Positions 7,917 to 16,695 of a DNA stretch of 64,000 nt are shown one piece after another. This DNA comes from Acidobacteriota bacterium. Lineage in GTDB: Bacteria; Acidobacteriota; Holophagae; Acanthopleuribacterales; Acanthopleuribacteraceae. Below the pieces are notes generated by a model. That model worked only from the letters and a program-made list of their open reading frames with translations. It was not told the DNA's origin and ran no database searches. The stretch lies in assembly GCA_020439745.1 (NCBI GenBank), contig JAGQSC010000025.1, positions 186,001 to 250,000 on the forward strand, in the 5' to 3' direction. Each line of letters starts with the position of its first letter. The first letter of the stretch is position 1. A program made the translations under genes and the position numbers.

Positions 7917-8543
7917 ATGAAGGCGACTTCGAAAAGGTTGGCCCGAGTTGGGGATTCCATTTGCTGTGATCAGAAGATTGAAGGGGAATTAGCTCGGGCC
8001 TTGGATGGCGTCGCGCGTCACGATGAATACCAGCTGAGTCGCTTGTACGACTTGACTCGTGATCGGGTATACAGCCTGGCTGTTTTCATGACGCGTGATA
8101 CCGATCTCGCAGAGGACGTGGTGGTTGAGGTGTACAGCCAGGTGTGGCTGCAAGCGGATCGGTTTCAACCGTCCAGAGGAACGGTGATGAATTGGCTATT
8201 GATGATTACGCGCTGTCGTTCGCTTGACCTTATTCGTGCCCGCCAGCGATTTCAAGGTCGAGAGACGCTCTTAGAACATGCGCACATGCTTTGCCAGCCC
8301 ATCGATGAGGACCCTGAGGAATTGCACATGGAACGTGACCAGGCCCAGGCGGTACGGAAATCGATGCGTGCCTTGCCTCAGGAACAACGTGAACTTTTGC
8401 TGGCAGGATATTTTGTGGGTATGACCCATGTCGAGTTGGCTGAACACTTCGACTTACCGTTAGGCACTGTAAAATCACGCATACGTCTGGGCCTCCAAAG
8501 CCTCAAACGCGAGCTTACCCAGCTGGAGCGGTCATGGTCATGA
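7917..8543 (+). CDS. ECF-type RNA polymerase sigma factor
   Basis: 208 residues. Region 2 spans about residues 40-105 (YDLTRDRVYSLAVFMTRDTD, LAEDVVVEVYSQVW, MNWLLMITRCRSLDLIRAR) and region 4 about 150-200 (RALPQEQRELLLAGYFVGMT, then HVELAEHFDLPLGTVKSRIR), the DNA-reading helix-turn-helix. There is no region 3, as in ECF sigmas. It begins 3 bases after the TPR gene and overlaps the anti-sigma gene by 10 bases. Being paired with a ChrR-like anti-sigma it probably belongs to the ECF11 or a related group that answers singlet-oxygen or organic peroxide stress. Confidence 0.93.
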   Translation: MKATSKRLARVGDSICCDQKIEGELARALDGVARHDEYQLSRLYDLTRDRVYSLAVFMTRDTDLAEDVVVEVYSQVWLQADRFQPSRGTVMNWLLMITRCRSLDLIRARQRFQGRETLLEHAHMLCQPIDEDPEELHMERDQAQAVRKSMRALPQEQRELLLAGYFVGMTHVELAEHFDLPLGTVKSRIRLGLQSLKRELTQLERSWS

Positions 8544-9154
8544 CATGTAACGAAATGAGCCGTTCTCGATTCATGGACGCATTGACTGCAGCAATCCTTG
8601 AGTCCCGAGATCTTGATCATGAATGGGCCAGTCATTTGCAATCCTGTGAGCCGTGTTCCCAGTGGTGGTCGCAAATGCTCGGATCCTTTGATGCGTTGGG
8701 CTCGATCGTGCCAAGGCTCACACCGCCCTCCAGACTCAAAGCTCGGATTATGGCGATTGCGTCTCAACAATCTGGCGATGGAGGCCAGATTTGGAAAAAC
8801 TGGAAATCTGCGGAAGAGCAGCTTCAGGTGGTGCGCGCCAATCCTGACGATTGGATGGATACGTCCTACATCGGTATCCAGGTGCGTCGGCTGTTTGCCG
8901 ATCGCTTACGTGACCGGATCACGATGTTGGTTCGCATGGCGCCTGGAAGCGCCTATCCACCTCATATCCACGGCGGCATGGAGGAGTGCTTTGTACTCTC
9001 GGGTGAACTCAAAATAGGCGAGCTCACCCTGAAAACTGGCGATTACCAACACGCTCCGAGTGGATCCGCACACGTCACTCAATCCACTGAAACGGGTTGT
9101 CTGCTTCTGATCTCCTCCTCCTATCATGACGAATTGTTTGTCGGTGCGTCGTAG
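8534..9154 (+). CDS. ChrR-like zinc anti-sigma factor with C-terminal cupin domain
   Basis: 206 residues. The N-terminal part carries HLQSCEPC, i.e. H-x3-C-x2-C with a preceding His (HEWASH), the zinc-binding anti-sigma (ZAS) signature. The C-terminal half is a cupin: YPPHIHGGMEECFVLSGELK and GDYQHAPSGSAHVT provide the usual His/Glu metal ligands. This two-domain layout is that of ChrR, which holds its sigma factor until oxidative damage is sensed through the cupin. The 10-base overlap with the sigma gene supports 1:1 coupling. Starts at 8540 or 8555 cannot be excluded. Confidence 0.88.
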   Translation: MVMTCNEMSRSRFMDALTAAILESRDLDHEWASHLQSCEPCSQWWSQMLGSFDALGSIVPRLTPPSRLKARIMAIASQQSGDGGQIWKNWKSAEEQLQVVRANPDDWMDTSYIGIQVRRLFADRLRDRITMLVRMAPGSAYPPHIHGGMEECFVLSGELKIGELTLKTGDYQHAPSGSAHVTQSTETGCLLLISSSYHDELFVGAS

Positions 9155-9305
9155 TCATGGAGCATGGTCGTCAAGCGCGCGGTGTCCCCAGTCCATCAAG
9201 CCATCGTTAATTCAATACTGAGTTGCGTATGCGGAGGTGGAATAAACCGAAATGCTGAGCGGATCGTTTGCTCCAGTGAACGCGAAATCATTGAGGAGGA
9301 CACTC

Positions 9306-9818
9306 ATGAAAAGGATCATGATCATCACCAGCTTGGTGACACTAGGCTTGGCTGCAATGGCTCAAAACAAGAATAACCACGTCATTCGTGTGGATGTTCA
9401 AGAGTTCGGTGACGATGGGACCCATGTCAAGCTGGCCCTTCCTTTAACGACTTTGCGTGCCTTTGAACCTATGGTTCGCGAAACGCTTTCGGAAATGACC
9501 GTGGATGGACACGACTTCAATCTGGCCGAAATCTGGCAAACCGTAAAAGACACAGGACCCATGGACTACGTGGAAGTTCTACAGACCGATCGAACCATCA
9601 CCGTGTCGACCACGGCGACTCACGTTGTGGTGCGCACAGATGGAACCATGCAGGACCAGATTCACATGTCGATCCCCTTTGAGTTGTGCGACGCCATGTT
9701 TCGCGATGCCGAATCATTTGACTATCAGCACCTCGTGGATGTGCTTGAAGACATGGCAGGTGAAGACCTAGTGAATATCGATACCGATAACGAACGAATC
9801 CGGATCTGGATTGAATAA
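9306..9818 (+). CDS. secreted hypothetical protein
   Basis: 170 residues from the ATG at 9306, which has GAGGAGG 6 bases upstream; an earlier in-frame ATG at 9252 lacks a well-spaced site. Signal peptide MKRIMIITSLVTLGLAAMAQ. The mature domain is acidic and mixed alpha/beta (VIRVDVQEFGDDGTHVKLAL, LVDVLEDMAGEDLVNIDTDN). I do not recognise the family. The 151-base gap before it shows no promoter I trust; it could be read from the sigma operon, but it ends at its own terminator. Confidence 0.75.
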   Translation: MKRIMIITSLVTLGLAAMAQNKNNHVIRVDVQEFGDDGTHVKLALPLTTLRAFEPMVRETLSEMTVDGHDFNLAEIWQTVKDTGPMDYVEVLQTDRTITVSTTATHVVVRTDGTMQDQIHMSIPFELCDAMFRDAESFDYQHLVDVLEDMAGEDLVNIDTDNERIRIWIE

Positions 9819-9840
9819 CACGCTAATCAATCGCCCGACA

Positions 9841-9866
9841 AAAGGCTCCTTTTGGAGCCTTTTTTT
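9841..9866 (+). terminator. rho-independent terminator
   Basis: AAAGGCTCC-tttt-GGAGCCTTT followed by an unbroken T-run to 9866, 22 bases after the preceding stop codon. A textbook intrinsic terminator for the plus strand. Confidence 0.92.
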
Positions 9867-9929
9867 GCGAGATAGGGTAAATTGGAACCCTTTTCATGGT
9901 GTTATTGGTGGGTGCAAAAGAGGATTAAG

Positions 9930-10934
9930 ATGACCGCTTGCCGTGTGACTCGAGTAATGTGCATGCTTTTTTGGATGGCTGCTTTGCAGTGCGGGGCGCA
10001 TCCTGCCTGGGGTATCCTGCGCGGCGATGACGGTGCATTCCTCTTCTGTGATCTGGCAGCACAGAAGGTGTGGGTTTTGCGTGATGATCAGCTTGAGGAT
10101 TTGATTGAAGATGTACATACCCATGAGATCGTCTGCGATGAGCGCGGATTTTTTTTGGGCGTGCACAGCTATTATCGAGGCGATCGATTTGCACAAGACG
10201 TGTGGTGCGTCGACGCCACGGGCGAACGCGCACCCGCGGCTTGGGAATTAGCACCCCAACAGTGGGGCTTGAGTTGGGTTCATCCAGAATTGGGACGTAT
10301 CTGGTTTCGTCTGGATGACGAATCAGGTATGTACTATCTTGAAAATCAGACTGGCCAAGTGGCAAAGGCCCTACCCGGGCTACAGGGCGTGTATCTCAAT
10401 GCCTCTGGCGATCTGTTCGTCTCAACGGGTGATGGCGTCTATCAGTTACAGCAAAACGAATGGCGATCGATGACGCGTGAGCCTTTGGAGGGCGCAGGTA
10501 ACCGTCGCTTTCTCCTGGGCCTTACTCAAGATGCGCAGGGTAATCTCTGGGCTGCTGACTACGATTTTCACCGGCTAATTCAGATTGGTCCGGAACAAGA
10601 GGTAAAAGTGGCCTTGCGAACCGGTTGGTGGTGGTCGCCAGTCGGTGTCACTTGTGATGAAGGTCATGTGTATGTCTTGCAGCACAGTGGGCATGGTTGG
10701 CAAAGTCTGTTTGCGGCGCTGAAGGTTGGGCCGTATCTGCGCATACAAAGCGTGGATGAACATGGAAGGGTGTCCACGCTAGTGACTCTATATGGAAATC
10801 GTAGTCGGTGGGCCGGATTGGGCGTGCTGGTCTTGTTGATGACCGCGCTTTGGTGGGTTCGGACTCGGAAAAAGATACGCCTAATACGTGTCAGACGACA
10901 AAAGCAGTGCCGTGAGGCAGAAAATACGCCTTAG
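9930..10934 (+). CDS. exported NHL/SMP-30-like beta-propeller protein with C-terminal membrane anchor
   Basis: 334 residues from the ATG at 9930, chosen because AGAGGA precedes it and because a signal peptide follows (VMCMLFWMAALQCGAHPAWG). Repeated blade-like units such as ASGDLFVSTGDGVYQLQQN, AQGNLWAADYDFHRLIQIG and DEGHVYVLQHSGHG indicate a beta-propeller of the NHL or two-component-sensor type. A single transmembrane helix near the end (WAGLGVLVLLMTALWWV) is followed by a Lys/Arg-rich tail that would lie in the cytoplasm. No kinase or output domain follows, so its partner is unknown. Confidence 0.78.
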   Translation: MTACRVTRVMCMLFWMAALQCGAHPAWGILRGDDGAFLFCDLAAQKVWVLRDDQLEDLIEDVHTHEIVCDERGFFLGVHSYYRGDRFAQDVWCVDATGERAPAAWELAPQQWGLSWVHPELGRIWFRLDDESGMYYLENQTGQVAKALPGLQGVYLNASGDLFVSTGDGVYQLQQNEWRSMTREPLEGAGNRRFLLGLTQDAQGNLWAADYDFHRLIQIGPEQEVKVALRTGWWWSPVGVTCDEGHVYVLQHSGHGWQSLFAALKVGPYLRIQSVDEHGRVSTLVTLYGNRSRWAGLGVLVLLMTALWWVRTRKKIRLIRVRRQKQCREAENTP

Positions 10935-10998
10935 AATGACTGCGACGGCGGCACAATGCCATTCATAACCAAGCTCCTTTGGCTTCGAATGAATTGCA

Positions 10999-11940
10999 TC
11001 AATTAATCGAACTAGATACCTCGACCAACCGGGTTACCGCCACCTGATCGGGCCAATACGCATAGAATTGGCGTTCAGGTTGTCCGTCGCCCGTCACCAG
11101 GCGATGCACCGATGTGGTTATTTCGGTGACGCCGGAGTTTTTTGTACTTGTTGTCTGGTATTCGATTTGAAATGTCACATCATAAGTGCTGTCAAAAACA
11201 AAGTCTCCATTAGGCAAACGGTTCAATACGATCTGGCCCGGGCTGGGAAGACCAAATGCGTTCCCCGCGCGCACGTCGAAGGTGCTGAAGGTGGGGTCGC
11301 CCAGCAGACTACCTTGAAATGAAAGAATCTGAGTGGCAACTATCTGGGTGTCTGCGGTAGGGCTAACCGGTCCCGTTTCAATTGTGCCTGTACCACCTAA
11401 GACCATCAACCGCTCGAACTCAGCCCGAATGCATCGTTGCTTCCCGTGAATCTGGAGTTCGGCGGCGAAATTGGAGGTTTCGCCACCGAGGCTGCCGCCC
11501 GGGCTACCGCAGTGGGCTGCCGGGGGAACGCAACTGAAATCTCTCAGGTCGAAATGGCCAGCGATCTCCTTAAGCTGAAAATCGCCCTTGTCCAATGAGA
11601 TTACTTCGTAAACGTCGAATGCTGTGGCTGCGGGTGGCACGCTCACGGTCCCGAATCCATCATCTGGTGCAATGTGTAGTCTTCGCGGTGGCACAAACAT
11701 GCCAGTATGGATACTGGTTTGACCCAATTGAGTTCCGGAGTATCCATCCAATGCACTCCCTGGTGCACCCACATAGTCGATCCGATAGGCAATATCAAAA
11801 AAGCTGTCGGCATTGAATGAGCCGTCGGGCCATTCGGTAAAGCGCGTCAAGCCCGGTGATGGCAAGCCATATTGTGCTCCGATCTGCAGCTCAATGGTGT
11901 CGAAATCAGGGTCGCCGAACAGCTGGCCTTGAAGGGCAAA
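10999..11940 (-). pseudogene. C-terminal part of a three-repeat secreted protein, out of frame with its N-terminal part
   Basis: An open frame ends at 10999; a start codon exists only at 11865 (MPSPGLTRFTEWPDG), which is in the middle of a repeat, so the real reading is the continuation of the gene starting at 12941. In this frame the bases up to 11940 read FALQGQLFGDPDFDT and then YGLPSPG, exactly what repeat 1 shows at the same place. It therefore encodes the end of repeat 2 and all of repeat 3 (GSPGGSLGGETSNF ... LLGDPTFSTFDVRAG ... FGLPSPGQ). Loss of one T from a TTTT run on the coding strand (AAA at 11938-11940 on the plus strand) would explain the shift. Confidence 0.72.
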
Positions 11941-12941
11941 CCAGTTGCAAACGTCTGAACGGTGTCTGGGAATACGCGAGGGGCGGAATGCACCTCGCCT
12001 TGCGAAATCAGAACTATGGTTCGCACAAATCCAGCCAATGAGCCAGTACCCTGCATTGTCAAATCAACTAAGGCGGCAAATGGCTCGATTTGACCGTTTA
12101 GTGACCCTCCTGGCATCGCGCAGGGGCTGGGGGAGGGGCACGTGAAGGCGTGGAATCTGGGAGTAATTTCAATGGTTGAACCTGCAGGAAGGCCGTCTTC
12201 GATGATCATGTTCAAACCGCGATATATGCTGGAAGGTGGAGGGACATCGGCGGTACCTGTACCATTGTCAGGCGCTTGCGCCACATCTGCTGGTTCTCCG
12301 GCATTCATCTCACAACTACTTGATGTCGTGCCTGAAAGGCCTTCTAGCGATCCACCTGGAGCGCCTACAAAATTGATGGCGTAAGCCACGTCAAAGAAGC
12401 TGTCTACTTGAAAGCGACCATCTGGGAATTGTTGGAGGGTGGTCTCTCCCGGTGAGGGCAATCCAAAAAGAGCGCCGGCCGAGATCTGCAACGTTGCAAA
12501 ATCAGGGTCTCCAAATAGCGCTCCGTCCATTTGGAACAGGTCATTGTCGAACATTTGGACAGGAGTGGCAGCCCTGGGTGCCGTGTCGTTCTGACCATTT
12601 ACGGGTAGGTTGATTTGTCGTGAGAATCCAGCGAGATCACCTGTGCCATTCATGTTGAGATTGAGGATTGCGGTCCAATCGTTGGTTTCTCCTCCCAAGC
12701 TTCCGCCCGGCATTCCGCAGTGTCCACTACTCCCGCAATCGAACGCACTCCAAACTACGTCAATTTCAATCGTGGATCCGGGAGGAAGGCCGTCTATGAT
12801 GTACCAGGGTGTAGCGCATGAACGGTATGTGCATGGTGCCTTGGGTATGTCAGGCATCCCGGTTCCGTCGTCGGTGACACGAACCGGCTGTGCCATCACC
12901 TGAATTGTCATCCAAGTACATAACAGAAATAAACGATTCAT
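11847..12941 (-). CDS. secreted three-repeat protein, N-terminal part before frameshift
   Basis: Starts at the ATG at 12941 with GGAGG 6 bases upstream and signal peptide MNRLFLLCTWMTIQVMAQ. Each repeat is about 200 residues: a Cys-containing PGGSL(G/N)G segment, a TGxLAGFxR segment, then LFGDPDFATLQISAGALFG, LPSPG and VDSFFDVAYAINFVGAPGG. I recall similar PGGSLGGE/VGAPGG repeats in secreted proteins of Planctomycetota and Acidobacteriota, without known function. After residue about 333 the frame leaves the repeat pattern (LPFKASCSATLISTPLSC) and soon stops at 11847, because of a one-base frameshift near 11938-11944. The intact protein would have been about 645 residues. Confidence 0.75.
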   Translation of the reverse strand: MNRLFLLCTWMTIQVMAQPVRVTDDGTGMPDIPKAPCTYRSCATPWYIIDGLPPGSTIEIDVVWSAFDCGSSGHCGMPGGSLGGETNDWTAILNLNMNGTGDLAGFSRQINLPVNGQNDTAPRAATPVQMFDNDLFQMDGALFGDPDFATLQISAGALFGLPSPGETTLQQFPDGRFQVDSFFDVAYAINFVGAPGGSLEGLSGTTSSSCEMNAGEPADVAQAPDNGTGTADVPPPSSIYRGLNMIIEDGLPAGSTIEITPRFHAFTCPSPSPCAMPGGSLNGQIEPFAALVDLTMQGTGSLAGFVRTIVLISQGEVHSAPRVFPDTVQTFATGLPFKASCSATLISTPLSCRSEHNMACHHRA

Positions 12942-13042
12942 GGCTAACCTCCAAATCGATTTCAGCTCACGGTATGTGGTTAAGTGTACATGACCTTGAT
13001 GTTTCTTTTTGTGCGTATGATCTTTGAATGGATCTCAGAAGG

Positions 13043-15898
13043 TTAGGTGCCAAAACGTTTGAGTCTTACCTCTAATTCCTGCGCTTCCACGTCGCGACCT
13101 GTTGACTTCAAAACCTTGATTAAACCTTCCAGTACGAGCTTTTCTTCCCGTATGGGAACCGATTGCTGTTGGATGATTTCCAGGGCGCGACGATAGGTTG
13201 TTTCCGCTTGGTCCCAGCGAGATTGCAGGGTTGCCAAATCAGCCACGGAATTGAGTGTGGTCACGAGTTTGGGGTGATTGGGCCCCAATGATGATTCTTT
13301 GGATTTGAGCGCTTCTTGCAACAGTTCTTCAGCTTCTTGATATTGACCACGCTCTTTGAGCATCACGGCCAAGTTATGCATGCTGGTGGCTAGGTTTGGG
13401 TGATCAGCCGGAAGTGCGGCCTTCCGGATGCTATAAGCTTCGCGCATAAGGGGTTCGGCTTTTTCATAGTCGTTCAGGCGGGCATGGGCGCTTCCCAGAT
13501 TGTCCATGGCATCCGCGATTGCGGGATGGTCCGGTTTGAGTTTCAGTTTGGCTGTCGACAAGGCGTGTTCATATGCATCGATAGCCTTGGGAAACTCATT
13601 CAGGTACATGCAACAGGCGCCGAGCGTGTTGTACATATTCACCAATTCAACACGGTCGGCTCCGTGTGTTTCAACAAAATCATTGATGATTTGTTGGATG
13701 TTGGTGGCTGCTTCTTTGTACTTTCCTCGAGTCATCTGGATAACGCAAAGATTGATTCTCACCTTAACAATACTAATGTGGGTTGGAGGAAGTGTGGCTT
13801 CTCGGATGGCAAGTACTTCACGGATTACCTGTTCAGCTTGATCGTACTCCGCTCGATCGAAGTGGGCCTTAGCCAGTTGTGTATAGGTGGTCGCTAATCT
13901 CGGGTGTTTGTCTCCCAGTGCTTCCTTGCGGATATCAATAGCTTCCTCCAGAACAGGAATCGCATCTTCGATGCGTCCAAGATCAAGTAGGATGCCGGCC
14001 TTGCTGGACAATGTAGATGCGACCCAGTCGTGCCTTGGGCCAAATACGTTTTTCCTGATGACCAGTGCGCGGTCAAGACAGTCCAGGGCTTCATCGTATT
14101 CGGCCTGTAGTTGCAATGTGGTGCCCAGGTTTTGCAGGGTTTCTGCCACATCGGGGTGATGGTCGCCCCAATAGCTTTCGCGCAAGGCGAGATTACGGCG
14201 GTGGAGGCGTTCGGATTCATCATACTGTCCAGCGAGTTTTTCGATTAAGGCCCATTTGTTCAACACCTTGCCAATCTCTCCCAGATTATCGGGCTCTTCA
14301 GATTCGTAGTAGTGCAACGCCTTTTGTGCCAAATCTCTGGCTAGATCGTAGTCTCCCTCCGATGAAGCCAGATGGGCAAGGACATCGTTGTACAGGGCTT
14401 GGCATTTCAGTGAAGATGTAGCAAGGAAAGGCGCAGCCTGGTCGTGATAATGATGAGCTTCTTCATAAATACCCCTTTTGTGGCGAATACTTACCAAATC
14501 GAGCAAGGCCATGAGCCATGTTTCCCGATGTTGATCGGCGCCGACCTCAAGCAGCGACAGGGCCATTTGAAATTGGAGATCAGCTTCGTCGAGCAGTCCT
14601 AAATGGCTGTAGCTTCGTCCAATCGCTTTGCGAAATTGCGCTTCCGCAAGTGGTTGTTGTTTGAATCGCTGGCCAACCGTTTCGGCGCCGCGATCAAGCA
14701 ATACGCGTGCGGTCACCTTTTCCCCGAGGTTGTGGGTGGGATCCGCCCATTCGAACAGTCCCACCATGAAGTCTGAAAGCTCACTTGCCTCAGCGAGCGC
14801 CTGCCGGGCTAGGTCGGCTTCGCGATTGGCACGTTGCGCTTCCAACGTTCGAGCCACAATCCCAGCAGCCAAAGCGCCTACAATGAGAAGAGAAGCCATA
14901 ACCAGACCACTGTGGCGTCTAACGAATTTTCGGGCTAGGTAGATCGTGGAAGGTGGGTGAGCGACGATGGGTTCGTGATGGAGGTACCTTTGGATGTCGG
15001 CGGCGAGGTCTGCTGGAGATCCGTAACGTTCGGCCCGATCTTTCGCGATGGCCTTGAGCACAATCCAGTCCAGATCCCCGCGCAGTGTTCTAATCAAGTT
15101 AGGCTCATCAGTGCGTCGCGCTAAAGCGATGTGGCTTCGTTTTACATCGTCTAACGTCTTGAAGGAGTCACTGGGTCGATTTGCTTCACTTCTACTGATT
15201 TCTTGCATCAACGGGATCAAGCCACTTTGGTCCTCTCCAAAGGGTCGTGTTCCGGTTAACAGTTCGTACATGATGATTCCAAGCGAGTACACATCAGCAC
15301 GTGTGTCTAGGTCATGTCCTGCAATCACTTCTGGGCTCATGTAGGCGGGCGTGCCCATCAGTCGGTCGCCCGTCTCAAGGGTTTGATCGATTAATGGCTG
15401 GTCAATTGCCTTGGCGACTCCGAAATCAATGATTTTTGGCCATGGCTGACCGTTGTGGGTTGTGACCAATATGTTCGAAGGTTTGATGTCCCGGTGCAAG
15501 ATGCCTTTCTGATGCGCGTGAGTGAGCCCGTCGCAGACCTTTAGGATGAGGGTGAGCCGGGACTTGAGATCCAGTCGCTGGTGATCGCAAAAATTGGTGA
15601 TCCGCTCCCCGTCGATCGGTTCCATGACAAAGTAGGGGAAGCCGTCGTTTGTGGTACCACCTTCGTACAGTTGGGCGATACTCGGATGATTGAGTCGCGC
15701 CAGTGCCTGCCGTTCATGTTCAAATCTCAACAACGACTCTGAGGACCGGAGCGAAATATGGATGAGCTTGAGTGCTACCTCCCGCTTAATCGGTTCGACT
15801 TGGTGGCATAAATAGACAGCGCCCATGCCGCCTTGCCCTAGTTTTCGAACAAAGTGGAATGGGCCTATGTCAGGAGGAAGTTCGTGGTTTGGGTGCAT
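13043..15898 (-). CDS. membrane Ser/Thr protein kinase with C-terminal kinesin-light-chain-like TPR array
   Basis: 951 residues from the ATG at 15898; an upstream in-frame ATG at 15964 would add 22 residues, and neither has a clear ribosome site. The kinase domain (about 15-290) has GQGGMGAVY (ATP loop), VALK, HRDIKPSNIL (catalytic loop) and DFGVAKA, with GTPAYMSPE after it, the Hanks type. One transmembrane helix follows (about 333-351, GLVMASLLIVGALAAGIVA). The rest is about a dozen TPRs with the spacing (LG..HP..A....NLA) seen in kinesin light chains. This places the kinase in the cytoplasm and the TPRs outside the inner membrane. It probably phosphorylates partners after a signal sensed by the TPRs. 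Confidence 0.93.
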   Translation of the reverse strand: MHPNHELPPDIGPFHFVRKLGQGGMGAVYLCHQVEPIKREVALKLIHISLRSSESLLRFEHERQALARLNHPSIAQLYEGGTTNDGFPYFVMEPIDGERITNFCDHQRLDLKSRLTLILKVCDGLTHAHQKGILHRDIKPSNILVTTHNGQPWPKIIDFGVAKAIDQPLIDQTLETGDRLMGTPAYMSPEVIAGHDLDTRADVYSLGIIMYELLTGTRPFGEDQSGLIPLMQEISRSEANRPSDSFKTLDDVKRSHIALARRTDEPNLIRTLRGDLDWIVLKAIAKDRAERYGSPADLAADIQRYLHHEPIVAHPPSTIYLARKFVRRHSGLVMASLLIVGALAAGIVARTLEAQRANREADLARQALAEASELSDFMVGLFEWADPTHNLGEKVTARVLLDRGAETVGQRFKQQPLAEAQFRKAIGRSYSHLGLLDEADLQFQMALSLLEVGADQHRETWLMALLDLVSIRHKRGIYEEAHHYHDQAAPFLATSSLKCQALYNDVLAHLASSEGDYDLARDLAQKALHYYESEEPDNLGEIGKVLNKWALIEKLAGQYDESERLHRRNLALRESYWGDHHPDVAETLQNLGTTLQLQAEYDEALDCLDRALVIRKNVFGPRHDWVASTLSSKAGILLDLGRIEDAIPVLEEAIDIRKEALGDKHPRLATTYTQLAKAHFDRAEYDQAEQVIREVLAIREATLPPTHISIVKVRINLCVIQMTRGKYKEAATNIQQIINDFVETHGADRVELVNMYNTLGACCMYLNEFPKAIDAYEHALSTAKLKLKPDHPAIADAMDNLGSAHARLNDYEKAEPLMREAYSIRKAALPADHPNLATSMHNLAVMLKERGQYQEAEELLQEALKSKESSLGPNHPKLVTTLNSVADLATLQSRWDQAETTYRRALEIIQQQSVPIREEKLVLEGLIKVLKSTGRDVEAQELEVRLKRFGT

Positions 15899-16025
15899 GG
15901 GGAAGAAGACCGTTTGATGGCCTCGATTGTAGACGCTCCAAGTCGGCCTGTCGCCCCCAAGCATTACTGGACGATCGAAAGGTCACGTGACTTCCGAAAG
16001 CGCAATGGATCAAAAACCCGTTGTT

Positions 16026-16541
16026 TCAGTTCGTTTTCCGACCACTTTGGCGGTGTTCATCGCGACGTTGAAAAAAGGTACGATAGTCAGCAAAGTCCTG
16101 ATGGTGCACAACAAACCCTTTTTCAAACTCTAGGACTGTAATCAGGGGAACTTGAGCTGTGAGTGGGGGCAAGTTGTCATCAATATTCATTTGAGCTGTC
16201 ACTTGCATGACAAAAACTGCATGTCGGCCAGTAATGAATTGCTCCCTGATTTCAAACTGCATCCCCAACATAGATGACTTCAGCGCTGTCAGCATCTGGG
16301 ATATTTTGGCTTTTCCGACGATGGCACCCATGGGCTCTCCCATTAGACCAGAAGTGGTTCGATAGGTAGGGTCTTCAAATATCGTGTCGTCTCGGTAAAA
16401 GGTCGCCATAGTATCTACGTCCACCTTTTCATAGGCCGCGATGTAGGAGCGAGCTTTTTCCGCGATGTCTTCCGCATAGGGATCTTGGGCCCATGAGAAG
16501 GCGCCCATCAAGATGGAACTGACTAGTAAACAATTTTTCAT
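16026..16541 (-). CDS. secreted NTF2-like (DUF4440/SnoaL) protein
   Basis: 171 residues with signal peptide MKNCLLVSSILMGAFSWAQ. The body follows the SnoaL/DUF4440 pattern: EKARSYIAAYEKVDVDTMAT, FYRDDTIFEDPTY, KISQMLTALKSSM and VLEFEKGFVVHHQDFADY, a cone-shaped fold used by small isomerases and binding proteins. No catalytic residue can be assigned. It lies 127 bases upstream of the kinase gene on the same strand and is divergent from the CadC-like regulator at 16696. Confidence 0.78.
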   Translation of the reverse strand: MKNCLLVSSILMGAFSWAQDPYAEDIAEKARSYIAAYEKVDVDTMATFYRDDTIFEDPTYRTTSGLMGEPMGAIVGKAKISQMLTALKSSMLGMQFEIREQFITGRHAVFVMQVTAQMNIDDNLPPLTAQVPLITVLEFEKGFVVHHQDFADYRTFFQRRDEHRQSGRKTN

Positions 16542-16695
16542 GTGTATTCCCTTTGTGTTTGGTTGGAACGAAGACGTTCACAAGGATCGCTACGGACTTG
16601 CTCTCAAGGTGTTCGATGAATATTTGTGACAAAATCTGAAACGCTATGACTATGTGTGCGTTGATTAGAGAAAATGGAATTGTGAGAACTGTTTC

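Noticed and set aside
11930-11950. Phase-variable tract causing the frameshift
   Set aside because: The run is only three to four A long, too short for usual slipped-strand phase variation; sequencing error or plain mutation is more likely.
13400-13897. 165-codon frame antisense to the kinase-TPR gene
   Set aside because: A shadow of the TPR-coding strand; the kinase frame has clear domain continuity across it.
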